Positions 7,804 to 18,649 of a DNA stretch of 64,000 bases are shown in pieces. The position numbers and the translations under genes are program-made. The notes below the pieces were generated by a model that was not told the origin of the DNA, made no database searches, and saw nothing but the letters and a program-made list of their open reading frames with translations. The stretch lies in NCBI GenBank assembly GCA_963702235.1, contig CAVPBZ010000012.1, forward strand, positions 1 to 64,000, given 5' to 3'. Origin of the DNA: PALSA-505 sp963702235. GTDB taxonomy: Bacteria > Actinomycetota > Actinomycetes > Streptosporangiales > Streptosporangiaceae. The stretch's first letter is position 1, and each line of letters begins with the position of its first letter.

Positions 7804-8612
7804 ATGACGGTTGCCACGGTGTCGGCCCAGCAGCTGACCCAAGCCCCGCTTTCCTACCGGAAGAACGTGGCGATGCTGCGCGCCCTCAACTGGCAGCGCT
7901 GCAAAGTGCGTACACGGCCAGCATGGGCGTCGGCGATGACCGCGGATGGCAGTACTGGGCCGGCATCCACGGCTTGCCGCTGCCGATGTACTGCCAGCAC
8001 CACACCCCGCTCTTCCTGGCCTGGCACCGTGCTTACCTGTATTACTTCGAGCTCTCGCTCAAGGAGTTTGAGCCGGCGGTGACGCTGCCCTGGTGGGATT
8101 GGACGTCGGCGTGGTCGCATCAGGTGGGAGTGCCGCTGCGGTACAGCGACGCCGAGGCCGGCGGCCAGCCGAACCCGCTGGCAGGCGGGCCGATCAACGC
8201 GCTCGCTCACCAGCAGGCGGGCCCGGGCGCCCCGGGCCACACCTCACGTGATCCCGGCAACCCAGCCGACCTGCCAACGGCTGACCAGATCAGCGAGCTG
8301 CTGGGCCGCGGCGACTTCCTGGACTTCCAGCAACAGCTTGAGGCCTACCACGATGCGGTGCATGTGTGGGTGGGCGGCACGATGGCCGAGATTCCCCTGG
8401 CCGCCTATGACCCCGTGTTCTTCGCCCACCACACCATGATCGACCGGGTCTGGCGGCTGTGGCAGCTGCGCCACCCCACCGCGGGTGTGCCGGCTGACCT
8501 GCTGGACGAGGCGCTGCCTCCGTTCAATATCACGGTCGCGCAGACGATTGACGTCACCGCGCTGGGCTATGACTATGCCTCGTTCTCGTCTCAGACCACC
8601 ATTGGCGGGTGA
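7804..8612 (+). CDS. Tyrosinase/polyphenol oxidase, type-3 copper enzyme (frame broken)
   Basis: The type-3 copper ligands are visible. CuA has IHGLP, CQHHTPLFLAWHRAYLYYFE. CuB has YHDAVHVWVGG and FFAHHTMIDRVWRLW. Such enzymes oxidise phenols to quinones using two copper ions. AGGAGG lies just before the ATG at 7804 (MTVATVSAQQL). The frame changes at about 7885, within CTCAACTGGCAGCG, where SYRKNVAMLRALN must join LAALQSAYTASMGVG; one indel would explain it. The gene overlaps the next one by GTGA. No twin-arginine or signal peptide is seen, and no MelC1-type copper chaperone is adjacent. Confidence 0.85.
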
Positions 8613-9076
8613 GCGGAGTGGCGATCACCTTCGAGCTGGAGCTGCCTACGGGCGCGGCCAGGCCCGAGCATGCCCGCGCCGACCTGACGTTCTATGGCCT
8701 AGACCACAGCGGCCCCAGCTACGAGGTACGGGTTTTCTTCAACCACCCGGACGCCGACCCGGACACGCCGCTGACCGCCGCGGCCGGTTTCGCCGGCAGT
8801 TTCGCCGTGTTCGGCCACGGCGGCTGCTTCGGCGAGGAGGGGCACTGCGACGTACGGCCTCCGGTCAGCGTGTTCGACCGGCGCCTGCCCCACCAGCTGG
8901 TGCCGATGGTGCGGGCGCTGACCGTCACCGGCGCCATCGACGAGCTCCTTCGCGCTGACGCGCAGACGGTCACCGTCACCGCCGTCCCCGTGGTCCGCAC
9001 CTCGCCACTGGCCAGCGCGGACCAGGCAGCCGACGTGCTCGTCATCGACCAGGTCGCCCTGCACACCTACGAATAG
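8609..9076 (+). CDS. Stand-alone polyphenol oxidase C-terminal (PPO1_KFDV-like) domain protein
   Basis: The 155-residue protein starts with GTG overlapping the tyrosinase stop. Its pattern resembles the beta-sandwich that forms the C-terminal shielding domain of plant polyphenol oxidases. It has YEVRVFFNHPDAD, then FAGSF followed by a His/Cys-containing loop (FGHGGCFGEEGHC), a domain-closing TVTVTAVPV strand and a DVLVIDQVALHTYE end. In plants this domain covers the copper site and keeps the enzyme latent. Here it is a separate gene coupled to the enzyme, so it may cap the active site or deliver copper (the Cys/His loop). Family assignment rests on pattern resemblance only. Confidence 0.6.
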   Translation: MSGVAITFELELPTGAARPEHARADLTFYGLDHSGPSYEVRVFFNHPDADPDTPLTAAAGFAGSFAVFGHGGCFGEEGHCDVRPPVSVFDRRLPHQLVPMVRALTVTGAIDELLRADAQTVTVTAVPVVRTSPLASADQAADVLVIDQVALHTYE

Positions 9077-9491
9077 CGCTCCGCCGCTGCGCGATGTTGT
9101 TGCTCCAGGCGGCCCGCCGCTTCCCCGCCTTGCTGTTCGCGCAGATAACACGGCGATACATGGCTGATAATTATCACTCGCGTTCCGGTGGCGGAGAATC
9201 ATGGGCCACGTATCAGCCACCCTGCGCCCGCACCCCGAGGGACAGGTGGGAAGGAGCGCACATATCAGCAGATCTGCGTGGCTGAAATCGGCCTCGCTGT
9301 GTCCCTCCTGGCCGCCCCGAGCGGCGGGTAGGCGCGCGGTTATTCGTCCATCAGGATGTCGGCAGCCTCCTTTCCGGGCGGCGTGGGCCAAGGCACGTCA
9401 AGCGTTAAAGGGCATCGGACCGCATACTTCAGCCTGTCGCATAAACGGCGTGCCTGCGTGGGGGTGGGCCTGATGCTTGAGATCCTTGGGT
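9077..9491. other. Intergenic region before the IS1182 remnant
   Basis: About 415 bases with no supported gene. The first 130 bases are AT-richer (around GATAACACGGCGATACATGGC). I found neither terminal repeats that I could pair with the other side of the transposase remnant nor a promoter I would stand behind. Confidence 0.4.
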
Positions 9492-10574
9492 ATGCCGCAG
9501 AATTTCCTTTGCCCGCAGCGTGATCAGCCGTTGCTGCTGCCGGTGGACATGCGCGAGTGGCTGCCCGAGGACGACCTGGTGTTCGTGGTGCTGGACGCAG
9601 TGGCCACCCTGGATCTGGGCGAGTTCCGCCGCCGGTACCGGGCTGATGGTCATGGGCGGGCGGCGTCCGGCCCGGAGATGATGGTGGCGCTGCTGCTGTA
9701 TGGGTACTGCCAGGGCGAGAAGATCCTGGCCGAGGCGGCCGCGGCCGACGCCGCCGAAGACGCGGAGCAAGGCGATAGCCCGCAGCCGGCGACGCCGCGG
9801 ACGCTGGCCCGGCGGGCCGAGCGGCGGCAGCGGCTGGCCGCCGCCCGGGACCGGCTGGCCGCCGAGGACCAGGCCCGCCGGTCCGAACAGCGTGCCAAGC
9901 AGGCAGCCTGGGACGCCGCGGCAGCTAACCGGCGTCCGCGGGCTGCCCGGCGGCCGGCGGACGAGCCGCGCACCAACCGCAACAACACCCCACCGCGGGC
10001 GAATATCACCGACCCGGACTGCCGGGTGATGCGCAACCAGAAGGGCTACGTCGCCGGTTACAACGGCCAGATCGTGGTCACCGCGCAGCAGGTCATCGTG
10101 GGCGCCATGCTCAGCCAGCACCCGGTCGACCGCACCCTGCTGCATCCCTTGCCAGACACCTGCCGCCAGCAGCTGGCCAAGGCCGGCATCGGCCCCAGGC
10201 TGCGGACCGTGCTCGCCGACTCCGGATATGTCAGCGAGGACAATTTCACCCGCGCCGGCACCGACGGCCTGCGGCTGCTCGCGCCGCTGGCCAAAGACCC
10301 CGGCCGGCACCGCCCCCGCACCCCCAAACGCAGCCTGCACCTCGACCGGCTGCCGGCCACCGCCCGCGCCAGGCGGCGGCTGCAACATCCCCGCGGCCGG
10401 GACGACTACAAGATGCGAGCCCGCACCGTGGAACCAGTATTCGGCCAGCTCAAGACCTGCCAGAAACTGACCATGATGTCCCGGCGCGGCCTTGACGCGT
10501 GCGAAAGCGAATGGCTGCTCGCCGCCACCGCGCACAACCTGCGCAAGCTGCACCGGCACCGCACCCAGGGCTAA
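9492..10574 (+). pseudogene. IS1182 family transposase with internal deletion
   Basis: The N-terminus (QPLLLPVDMREWLPEDDLVF, then MMVALLLYGYCQG) and the C-terminal half (VLADSGYVSEDN, MRARTVEPVFGQLK, LLAATAHNLRKL) match IS1182-type transposases. In family members about 80-100 residues with the conserved ERRC/HATIARFR region and the first catalytic Asp (ALDGTK) follow GYC-G. Here GYCQG runs directly into EKILAEAAAADAAED, so this block has been deleted in frame. The remaining frame is open (360 codons), but the first catalytic aspartate is gone and the copy should be dead. Confidence 0.75.
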
Positions 10575-10877
10575 CAGCCAACTGCCTAACCCAGCGGGTA
10601 AGGACGCCCGAAGCCCGCAGCCACGCACCCTCAGCCCCGTTCCAAGATCCCAAACCTAGTCTCCGCACAGCTTTGTGCGACAGGCTGACTCATGCAGCGA
10701 GGCCCGACGCTCAGTCGCCCAAGAAGACCGTTTGCACGACACGGTCATCTCATCGATCCGGTAGCGGTGCTGAGCGGGTTTGCGATGGGACGCCAGCATC
10801 TGGCTGGCGGGCCCGAGCCCCGCACCCTGACCACCCGCACGGGAAGCAGCGGGCCTGCATCGGGGAGTATGGGCAGA
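10575..10877. other. Intergenic region after the IS1182 remnant
   Basis: About 300 bases without a supported gene. A short hairpin CGCCAG-N7-CTGGCG lies near 10790-10810. Nothing else is recognised. Confidence 0.4.
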
Positions 10878-11744
10878 ATGGCCGATTCCCGGCGGACGGC
10901 ACACGAAGGGACGGGAACACGAAGGGCACTGTCAGGGCCGCCGGGCAGGCGGGGCTGCTGGCTGCTGTACTGGCGGCCGGGTGCTCCGCCGGGCCCGCTG
11001 CCCCGTTCCATGCGACCGTGCAAACCTGCTATGCCTTTGCCGTGCAGGCGGTGCAGCGGCACATCACGGTGACCACGGTCCCGCGGGACTGCGCCGGCCT
11101 GAGTCATGAGGAGATCGATCAGGCGCTCGCCAGGGCCATCCGCACGGCGGCCGGGCTGGGGCCTAAAGTCCTGGCGCGGCGCCGGGCATACCAAGACAGC
11201 CGCTACCTCGCGCGCCTGTTCCAGACCGTCCCGCCGCCCCGGGCAGCGCCGGCGCCGCTGGCTGGCCCGCCAGCGGGGCGCGCACCGGGCGCGGCCCTTC
11301 GCCTCGCCGCGCTCGCCGCCTGGGTGGTCACCGTGGCCGCCGCTCTACCTGCTCGCCGGCTGGCTGGCCCCTGGCGGCCTGCGCCGCCACCGGACCCAGG
11401 CTGCTGGCAGGCCGCCTGTGATCCTCATCAGCCACGCCGCGGTTGCCGTCGCGGGGCTGGGACTTTGGCTCGCGTTCGTCGTATCGCACGCGTCCGCCCT
11501 GGCCTGGATCGCTGCTGGCCTGATCCTGCCTGCCGTCGGGCTTGGCATGGCAACACTGGTTGTCACCCTGCCAGGATCTGCGGACGGCACCGGACCAGCC
11601 AGCCCGGGTCCGCCGCAGGCGCAGACAGCCGTGACGGCCTCCCCCACCGCGGGCCAGATGCCCGTGATCGTCATCGCGCTCCACGGCGTGCTGGCGACCG
11701 CGACCATCCTGCTGGTCCTGCTCGCCGCCATCGGCACCTCCTGA
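10878..11744 (+). CDS. Lipoprotein-like membrane protein of unknown function (frame broken)
   Basis: The product has an N-terminal signal with lipobox (LLAAVLAAGC). A Cys-containing extracytoplasmic part follows: FHATVQTCYAFAVQAVQRH, then VPRDCAGLSHEEIDQALARAIRT. After it come about four hydrophobic segments (LRLAALAAWVV; VILISHAAVAVAGLGLWLAFVV; LAWIAAGLILPAVGLGMATLVV; VIVIALHGVLATATILLVLLA). I recall the same architecture as an unnamed actinobacterial family. The frame shifts at about 11340 (WVVTVAAA to LYLLAGWLAP). The start is uncertain: the ATG at 10878 would need another shift near 10935, and no start codon lies close to the lipobox in its own frame. Confidence 0.5.
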
Positions 11745-12017
11745 ACCGGCCGCGCCGCACGCACGCGGAACGGCGACTGCCGGGTTCGCGCCAGACAGGA
11801 GGGAGGAAGGCGTCAAACAGGGATGGCTTCGCCCGCCGATGGTTGCCTCCGCATGCCGCAGACGTCCATGGGCGGCGGCGCGAAGCGACCCTGACGACGT
11901 CGATAGCTATCTAACCCAGTGCCTGAGGGGCGGCACGCGGCTCCCTCGCCACACCCACCCATGTGCGGCCCTTCGCGGCATGAGAGTACACGTCATGCAC
12001 CGCTGAAAATGGTTACA

Positions 12018-12461
12018 TCACTCTTCGGGTTCGTGCTCATCTGGATCGGATATCTCGACGATATGCAGGGACTCATCCAGGTCCGCTGAGGGCTGTCGCC
12101 ACTTGGCGGGAGTGAGGGTGAGGATCGGGCAGATTGCCGCGTCAGCGACCGCAGCGACGTGAGCATCCCACGGATCGAGCCCGGTTCTCGAGATAATGTC
12201 TGCGAGCCTGGTGGCCTGCTCGGTACCCTGCAGTGGCGCGATGGTGACCTGGTCCAGGAGCTCAAGCCCTCCCAGGAGGTCATCAGCTTCTTCGCTAGGC
12301 ATATCGAGCGAACCCCCTGTGATTGCCAGCGCTGGGATGACTAGTGGCTGGTCACGGGCGCCGTAAGCCTGGATAAGGGCGATGATGTCGGAGTCTCCGC
12401 ACGCCACGGCAATGATCACGCTGGTGTCGAGGATGAGTGGTGTGGGGACGACCTCACTCAC
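12018..12461 (-). CDS. PIN-domain toxin (VapC-like)
   Basis: The 147-residue PIN-fold protein has the first acidic residue in LILDTSVIIA (about residue 12) and the later acidic site in DPWDAHVAAVADAAICPILT, followed by a LTPAKW end. VapC toxins are Mg-dependent RNases, usually cutting tRNA or rRNA. I chose the GTG at 12461, which overlaps the end of the antitoxin gene by eight bases; a TTG at 12479 is an alternative. The C-terminal tail is acidic (DPDEHEPEE). The paired upstream small gene makes a toxin-antitoxin module. Confidence 0.75.
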   Translation of the reverse strand: MSEVVPTPLILDTSVIIAVACGDSDIIALIQAYGARDQPLVIPALAITGGSLDMPSEEADDLLGGLELLDQVTIAPLQGTEQATRLADIISRTGLDPWDAHVAAVADAAICPILTLTPAKWRQPSADLDESLHIVEISDPDEHEPEE

Positions 12462-12696
12462 CAGCGAGCTGCTGGTCAACGTGCGCCATCATGCGTGCCA
12501 CCCGGTCGGGATGCGCTTGTTCGCTCTTGGCCTTCCACAGGCTTCGCCTGCGGCGGTCACGGTAGGCCTTCTCCGCCATCGCCTCGTTGAACGCCGCGGA
12601 GACGGACGCGGCATGGCCGGTTTCGACGAGGCGTTCGGCGTAAGCGCTGAGGTGGGGGTCCACTGTGATGGTCAGGCGGGACTTCCTGTCACTCAT
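12454..12696 (-). CDS. Antitoxin of the PIN toxin (VapB-like)
   Basis: The 80-residue protein starts MSDRKSRLTITVDPHLSAYAERL, a ribbon-helix-helix-like DNA-binding N-terminus. It continues with a charged helical tail (YRDRRRRSLWKAK) of the kind that wraps its toxin. It overlaps the toxin gene, which is the standard order antitoxin then toxin. Such complexes normally repress their own promoter. An AT-richer promoter region with GATCATACTCC lies immediately upstream. Confidence 0.7.
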   Translation of the reverse strand: MSDRKSRLTITVDPHLSAYAERLVETGHAASVSAAFNEAMAEKAYRDRRRRSLWKAKSEQAHPDRVARMMAHVDQQLAGE

Positions 12697-13157
12697 ACTC
12701 GGATCATACTCCTCGCGTGATCCTCGCTGAGCTAGCAACGCCGCGGTCTCGCAATACCTGCACCTGCGCAATCTGTGTGCCGTAAGACCAGCTGGCAGAG
12801 TTCATGCGCCGCAGGCTGCCTGCCCGGGTGAGGCTGCTGGAAGCGCTGGCCGCTGCCGCGCCCGGCGGCGGGCTGCACGCGGCGCTGATCCCGGAGCCGC
12901 TGGGCAGGCAGCCGGAGATCGGCGCAGCTGTACCCCAGGTGGGCCCCGGCGGCGGCACGGCGGCCGCTGCCCAACGATCGCGGATGCCCGGATCATCGAA
13001 ACCACCTTCGCCCTGCAGCAGCCACTGCCCGCCGCGCTGAGCGGGGACACCGAGGCACTCGCCGACGGGCTCACCCGGTACACCGTGGATTGAGCCACGC
13101 CAGCAGGCGGGGCCGGCTCAGCAGGCCAGGCTGGTCCTCCAGGCCGGCACCGGGCGG
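12697..13157. other. Region with an unrecognised gene fragment
   Basis: About 460 bases. On the plus strand a coding-like fragment is split over two frames. LPARVRLLEALAAAAPGGG starts near 12810. DARIIETTFALQQPLPAALS near 12985 then leads to a TGA at 13092-13094. It looks like the end of a decayed gene, but I cannot name the family. Confidence 0.35.
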
Positions 13158-14349
13158 TCATACCGTGCGCAGCGCCTCGGTTGGTGACAGCCGGGCGGCC
13201 CGCATCGCCGGGTACAGCCCGGCGATGGCGCCGATGGCCAGGGCGGCGCCGGGGCCGCCGTACAGGGCCAGCGGCGGGATCAGCACGTGCCAGTGCTGGG
13301 TGACGGCGTACACGGCGGTGGCCGCCACGCCGAGCAGGGTGCCGGCCAGGCCGCCAAGCAGCGACAGCAGCAGGGCCTCGGTGAGGAACTGCTCGGCGAT
13401 GTGCCGCCGGGTGGCGCCCAGCGCGCGGCGCAGGCCGATCTCGGAGCGGCGTTCCAGCACGGAGATGACCATGACGTTGGCGATGCCGACACCGCCCACG
13501 AGTAGGGCGACCGCACCTAGGCCGAGGACGAGGCTGTTGTAGGCGCCGGTGGTGACGGCTTCGGCCTGCAGCACGTCGGCCGGCTCGGTCACGCTGACGG
13601 CCCCCGGGTTGGCCGGATTCACGGTGGCGGGCAGCACGGCGTTGACCGCGGCCACCTGGGTGGGATCGCTGCGGACGTACAGTTCGGTCGGGTGGCCGTC
13701 GAAGGCGAAGTCCTGCTCGGCGATGGGGAAGCCGATGAAGGCCATGCTGTCCATCGTGGTCTGCAGCGGCACGTGGTTCATGATGCCGGTCACGGTGAAC
13801 CAGTGCCCGCCGATCCACACCTGGATGGGATGCGCCAGGTTGTGGACGCCCAGGAGGCTGGCCGCCTCGGCACCGAGCACGACCGCGGGATAGCGGGCGG
13901 TGGCCGCGTTGAGGAACCGGCCGTAGGCCATGCTGGTGCCCACCGTGGCGGGCAGCGCGCCCACACCGGCGGCGGTCAGCGCGATGCCGCTGGTCTGCAC
14001 GGCCGGGATGAACGGGGTGCGGTACACGTAGATGTTGGCGATGGAGCCGATCTCGGCTACGCCGGTGACCGGCCCGATCCTGGAGACCATCCCGCCAGCG
14101 GTGCCGGGCAGCTCGGCTTGCTGGCCCAACGCGTTGGTACCGGCCTGTACGGTCAGCAGGTTGCCCAGGCGGCCCAGCTCGGCGAGCAGCAGTGATTCCG
14201 AGGATTGGGAGATGCCAAGCACGCCGACGATGGCGGCGATGCCGATGCTGATGCCCAGCGCCGACAGGGCCGCGCGCACCCGCCGGGTGCGCAGCCCCAG
14301 GCTGCCGGCCCGCAGCAGGTCGGGGCCGGTCAGCCGGGAGGTGCCGGCG

Positions 14350-14372
<23 letters not shown>
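13158..14372 (-). CDS. ABC transporter permease, MacB/FtsX type
   Basis: The 404-residue permease has one N-terminal membrane helix (ALSALGISIGIAAIVGVLGI) and a large extracytoplasmic MacB_PCD domain (about residues 60-265). The C-terminal FtsX domain has three helices, including LGAVALLVGGVGIANVMVISV, the typical ERRSEIGLRRALGATRRHI coupling segment and PTEALRTV at the end. Such permeases work with an ATPase and an adaptor to move substrates mechanically across the envelope. The GTG at 14372 has GGAGG upstream and overlaps the ATPase gene by 23 bases. It is the last gene of the four-gene operon. Confidence 0.88.
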
Positions 14373-15083
<711 letters not shown>

Positions 15084-15087
<4 letters not shown>

Positions 15088-16718
15088 GACGACGGCACCT
15101 CCACCCGCGTCCCCGTGGTCAGGCCGGGCCCGCTGACCTGCACCATCGTGTTGCCGTACAGGCCGGTGGTGACGCCGACCAGGTGGCTGCCGTGGCCGGT
15201 CACCACCTGCACCCCGAAACCGCCGCCGGACAGCGCGAGCAGCGCGTTGACCGGGACCGCCAGCACGTTGCTGGCCCGCTGCGAGGTGATGTTCACGTTC
15301 ACCGGGGCCTGATCCAGCGCCGCACCCGCCAGGGTGTGGTCCAGGGCGATGGTGACCGTCACCGTGGGCGAGGAGTTGCTGCCGGCGCCGCCGTTGCCGC
15401 CAGTGGACGAGCAGGGCGACCCGCCGCCGGAGGTGCCCCCGCTGCCGCCGGTGGCGGTGCCGGTGCTCCCGCCGCCCGGGCAGGTCGCCACGCTGCCCAC
15501 CGACTTCACCCGCCCGCCCATGGTGGACGTGCCGTCGGGCAGCACCACCGAGACCGCGTCGCCCGGCTTGACCAGGTACTCCTGCGTCACCGGCAGGTCC
15601 AGGGTGACGACCGGCTTGATACCGGTAGCGGTCAGCACGGTGCCACCGCCACCCCCGCCCCCGGCTCCCCCGCCCGCGCCGCTGCCGGCTCCACCGCCGC
15701 CCACAGACGAGCCGGCCGTCGGCGTCACTGACGTGACCCGGAGCGGACCCGGCTCGAACACCACCTCACCGAGCAGGATCTCTCCGGTCAACGGCAGGCC
15801 GAGCGCCTTTTGCCAGCGGTCCACGGCCGCGGCGGTGGCCGCCGAGTAATGATCGCTCTGCGCCAGGCCGCTCCCGTAGCCCAGCGCGATCAGATCGCGG
15901 GTCAGCTCCGCCACGTCGCCGCCGTTGGACATGCCCGGATAGAACGCCCGGTAGGCGGCGACCCGCCCGTACAGCAGCGGCACCGGCTCGCCGCTGACCG
16001 AGTACACCCGCTGGTCCTGCCGGATGACGGCGCCCACGGCCGGCAGCCAGGTGTAGGCGGTGCCCGGGCTGACCGCGGTCTGCCGCTCCGCCGCCAGGGT
16101 GGCCCGGTCCCCCGCCAGCTTGACCTGGTCCGCCCCCACCTTGGCCGCGGCGGTGTCGTCGCCGGTCTTCGCGGCCGACTCGGCTGTGCCCAGCTGCTGG
16201 CCAGCCTGGGTGAGCTGGGTCTGGTCGGTGCGGACCTGCTGCCCGGCCTGACTGCACGCCGAGGACGACGCACCCGCGCCCGCGCAGGCCGTCTTCTGCG
16301 TAGCCTGGTCCGCGGCCAGGGTGGACATGGCGGTGCTGACATTGGCCCGGGCCGCCGCGACCGCCTGGCGGCCGGACGCCACCGTGTCGGCTTCGGCCTG
16401 CTCATCGGCGGACAATGCCTGCTGGTCGGCAGCCACCGTCTGCTCCTGCTGGCTGAGCGCCGGTGCGCTGGTCCCCGACAGGGCCGCGATGGTGTAGGAG
16501 CCCTGGTAGCCGATCGACCCGCCCACCTGAACCGTGTTGGTCAGGGTGGTCCGCACCACCGGCGCGGTGGCCACCGAGCCGCCGCCAGCCGACGAGGCCG
16601 GACCGCCACCGCCCGCGACCGCCGCCCCGGCCGCCACCGCCGCCGCGACCAGCGCGATGGCCGCGATCAGCAGCGCCCGTCCTGTGGAGAGGATCCCACG
16701 GACGGAGAATTCCGCCAC
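15084..16718 (-). CDS. Efflux adaptor (HlyD-like) with coiled coil and peptidoglycan-binding domain
   Basis: The 544-residue envelope protein has an N-terminal membrane anchor (ALLIAAIALVAAAVAAGAAV) and a region near VRTTLTNTVQVGGSIGYQG that starts the barrel/lipoyl part. A long Ala/Gln/Asp-rich helical hairpin (about residues 85-215) has two Cys. It is followed by a PG_binding_1-like segment (VAELTRDLIALGYGSG to DRWQKALGLP). Gly-rich linkers alternate with beta-barrel pieces (PVTQEYLVKPGDAVSVVLPDG, VLAVPVNALLAL). It probably links the MacB-like transporter to the cell wall. The GTG at 16718 lies just after the lipoprotein stop. Confidence 0.75.
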
Positions 16719-16725
16719 TGCCGCG

Positions 16726-17454
16726 CTACCCGTTGACCGGCACAGCACCGCCGGGCCCTGGCCCCCCGCCGGGGCCGCCGGCCGGGCACTGCTTGCCGGG
16801 AGGCGCATTGCAGCTTTGCACCTGGACGACCCCAGCCGGGCCTGGGCCGTTACCGGATGGCACGCCGGTCCTCTTGGAACACAGGTCGTTGGCTTTCACA
16901 AAGACCGGGCTGTTCATGGACATGCCGATGTTCATGAGGCTGGGTCCTTCGATGCTCCCGGGGATCGGGTCGGGGTACTTCGGCACGCCGTTGGCCTGCA
17001 TGCACTGGGCGTACGCCAGCAGCTTGGCCTCACTCGGCGGCTTCGGCATCGGCTGGCCGTCGCGCAACGCGCTGGAGGCCGCGGCCAGGTAGTGGCCGCA
17101 CGGGCCGGTGCTGTCGTGGGCCTGCGACGACATCGCATTCGAGACGTTCGTCATGCTGATCTCGATGTCGCTGGCGGAGTTGATCACCGGGTCGGCCTGA
17201 TTGGGATCACCGTGGCTGCGCATGCAGGCGGCCCAGTCGTCCACGAGCTTGGTCGCGTTGCCCTTCGAGCCGGGGCCCGCGGACTTCCCGCCGCCGCTGC
17301 TACCGCTCGCCGGGTCCCCGGAGCTATGGGTGCTACCCGTTGGCAAGCTTGCCACCCCCGGGGAGCTGGGCCCGTGGCTGCATGCGGCCAGCGCGATTCC
17401 GGCCACCGCGGCCAAGACCACGAGCCCGCCCGGCCGCCGGCATGTCCTAGCCAT
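16726..17454 (-). CDS. Lipoprotein with two CM-x-G-P-DP repeats, ABC operon
   Basis: The 242-residue protein has a type II signal peptide (lipobox LAAC near residue 24) and a Ser/Gly-rich linker. It contains two copies of a short motif, WAACMRSHGDPNQADP and YAQCMQANGVPKYPDP, and ends in a Gly/Pro-rich tail with further Cys. Similar lipoproteins precede MacB-type transporter genes in actinobacteria. It is probably a surface partner or substrate sensor of the transporter. Its function has not been established. Confidence 0.65.
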   Translation of the reverse strand: MARTCRRPGGLVVLAAVAGIALAACSHGPSSPGVASLPTGSTHSSGDPASGSSGGGKSAGPGSKGNATKLVDDWAACMRSHGDPNQADPVINSASDIEISMTNVSNAMSSQAHDSTGPCGHYLAAASSALRDGQPMPKPPSEAKLLAYAQCMQANGVPKYPDPIPGSIEGPSLMNIGMSMNSPVFVKANDLCSKRTGVPSGNGPGPAGVVQVQSCNAPPGKQCPAGGPGGGPGPGGAVPVNG

Positions 17455-17524
17455 GTCTCACCTCCCGGCCTGCCCGCGGCAAGCCGTTGATCGTCGTTCG
17501 TCGTGTGGCCCGGTTCGCCGGGCG

Positions 17525-18649
17525 TCAGCTGGGCTTGTGGGGACGCCGGTAGGGCAGGAGATTGCCGGGATGCAGGCCTGAGTACCCCAGGCCGGCAGCA
17601 CCCAGCGGCAGCCCGCGCGGCAGCTGCTGCGCGATCGGCCAGACGGCCTGGGCGTAGGAGACGTGCCGGAACCCGGCGGGGATGGGCACGGTGAGCCTGG
17701 CCAGGTTCCGCGTGGTCGGCGGCAGCCAGGTGAAGTCCGCCGTCTGCCGGAGGACCACGTCCTTGTCGATGACCAGCGAGCGGCCGGGGAGCGAGCGGAT
17801 GACCACGCGCATCGGCAGGTACGTGCCCGCGCTGACCCAGACGGTCTCGGCGATGATGCTCTTCCGGCCGCTGGTCAGCTTGATCGCCTCGACCCCGTCG
17901 AAGCGCTGCCGGGCGGCCACGTCCAGGGTTCCGCAGGCGACCGCGGCGCGCAGCGTCCTGGCCACGGTCGGCAGCGACTTGGCGGCCAGGCCGGCGCCCG
18001 GCAGGGTGGGCTGGAACAGCACCGGGCCGGCCGCAGGTCCCCCCTTGCAGCCGCGCTTACCGGATGGTGGTCCCGCCGGGCGGCCGACTCCCGCCAGGCG
18101 TGCCCAGGTTCGCCTCAGGTAGCTGACCAGGGTGTAGCCGGATGCGGGACCGAAGCCCTCGCCGTAGACCGGGCGCCCGGCCGGGGAGTTCGTGACCGAG
18201 CGCCACCGGTCGCCGTAGGACCACTCCTCGGCGGTGGTCGTGGTGGTCTTGCCGTGCGCCCTCGGGTTGCCGGCGGTTATCGGGGCGACGCTGGTGGTGA
18301 CCGTCATCTGCGCGAACGTGCCGGAGTCGGCCTTGGTCAGCGCGCTGTTGACACCCTTCACCACGTTCGCGGCGTAGGCGACGGGGCCGCCCGCGCCGCT
18401 GAGCAGCGCGCCGGGCAGCACGGCGGCCGCCACGGCCACGACGGCGACACCGGCGGCCACGACGGCCAGCCAGAACGGCCGGCGCCAGCCCGGGGAGCGG
18501 CCGGCGGCCTGGGCCGGCTCAGCCGAGACGTCAATGATGCGCTCGAACGCGGCCCGGCCGAGGCTGTCGCCTGCCGCGCCGGCGAACGCGTCATCGGGCA
18601 CTGGATTGCTCTCCCGCAGCATCCGGGCGGCGTCCGCTGCACGTTTCAT
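17525..18649 (-). CDS. CU044_5270-like membrane protein, partner of the ECF sigma factor
   Basis: The 374-residue protein has a cytoplasmic N-terminus of about 55 residues (MKRAADAARMLRESNPVPDD), one membrane helix (WLAVVAAGVAVVAVAAAVLPGAL) and a large external domain ending in Pro/His-rich sequence. The N-terminal ARMLRESNPVP pattern and position after a sigma gene match the CU044_5270 group. That group occurs with ECF sigma factors and may act as an anti-sigma factor or cell-surface sensor. The ATG at 18649 overlaps the sigma stop (ATGA) and has GGAGG upstream. Confidence 0.7.
   Translation of the reverse strand: MKRAADAARMLRESNPVPDDAFAGAAGDSLGRAAFERIIDVSAEPAQAAGRSPGWRRPFWLAVVAAGVAVVAVAAAVLPGALLSGAGGPVAYAANVVKGVNSALTKADSGTFAQMTVTTSVAPITAGNPRAHGKTTTTTAEEWSYGDRWRSVTNSPAGRPVYGEGFGPASGYTLVSYLRRTWARLAGVGRPAGPPSGKRGCKGGPAAGPVLFQPTLPGAGLAAKSLPTVARTLRAAVACGTLDVAARQRFDGVEAIKLTSGRKSIIAETVWVSAGTYLPMRVVIRSLPGRSLVIDKDVVLRQTADFTWLPPTTRNLARLTVPIPAGFRHVSYAQAVWPIAQQLPRGLPLGAAGLGYSGLHPGNLLPYRRPHKPS

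Noticed and set aside
12804..13094. A named gene at the 3' side of the toxin-antitoxin locus
   Set aside because: Coding-like strings exist in two frames, but none carries a motif that I can tie to a family, so I only list it as an unrecognised fragment.
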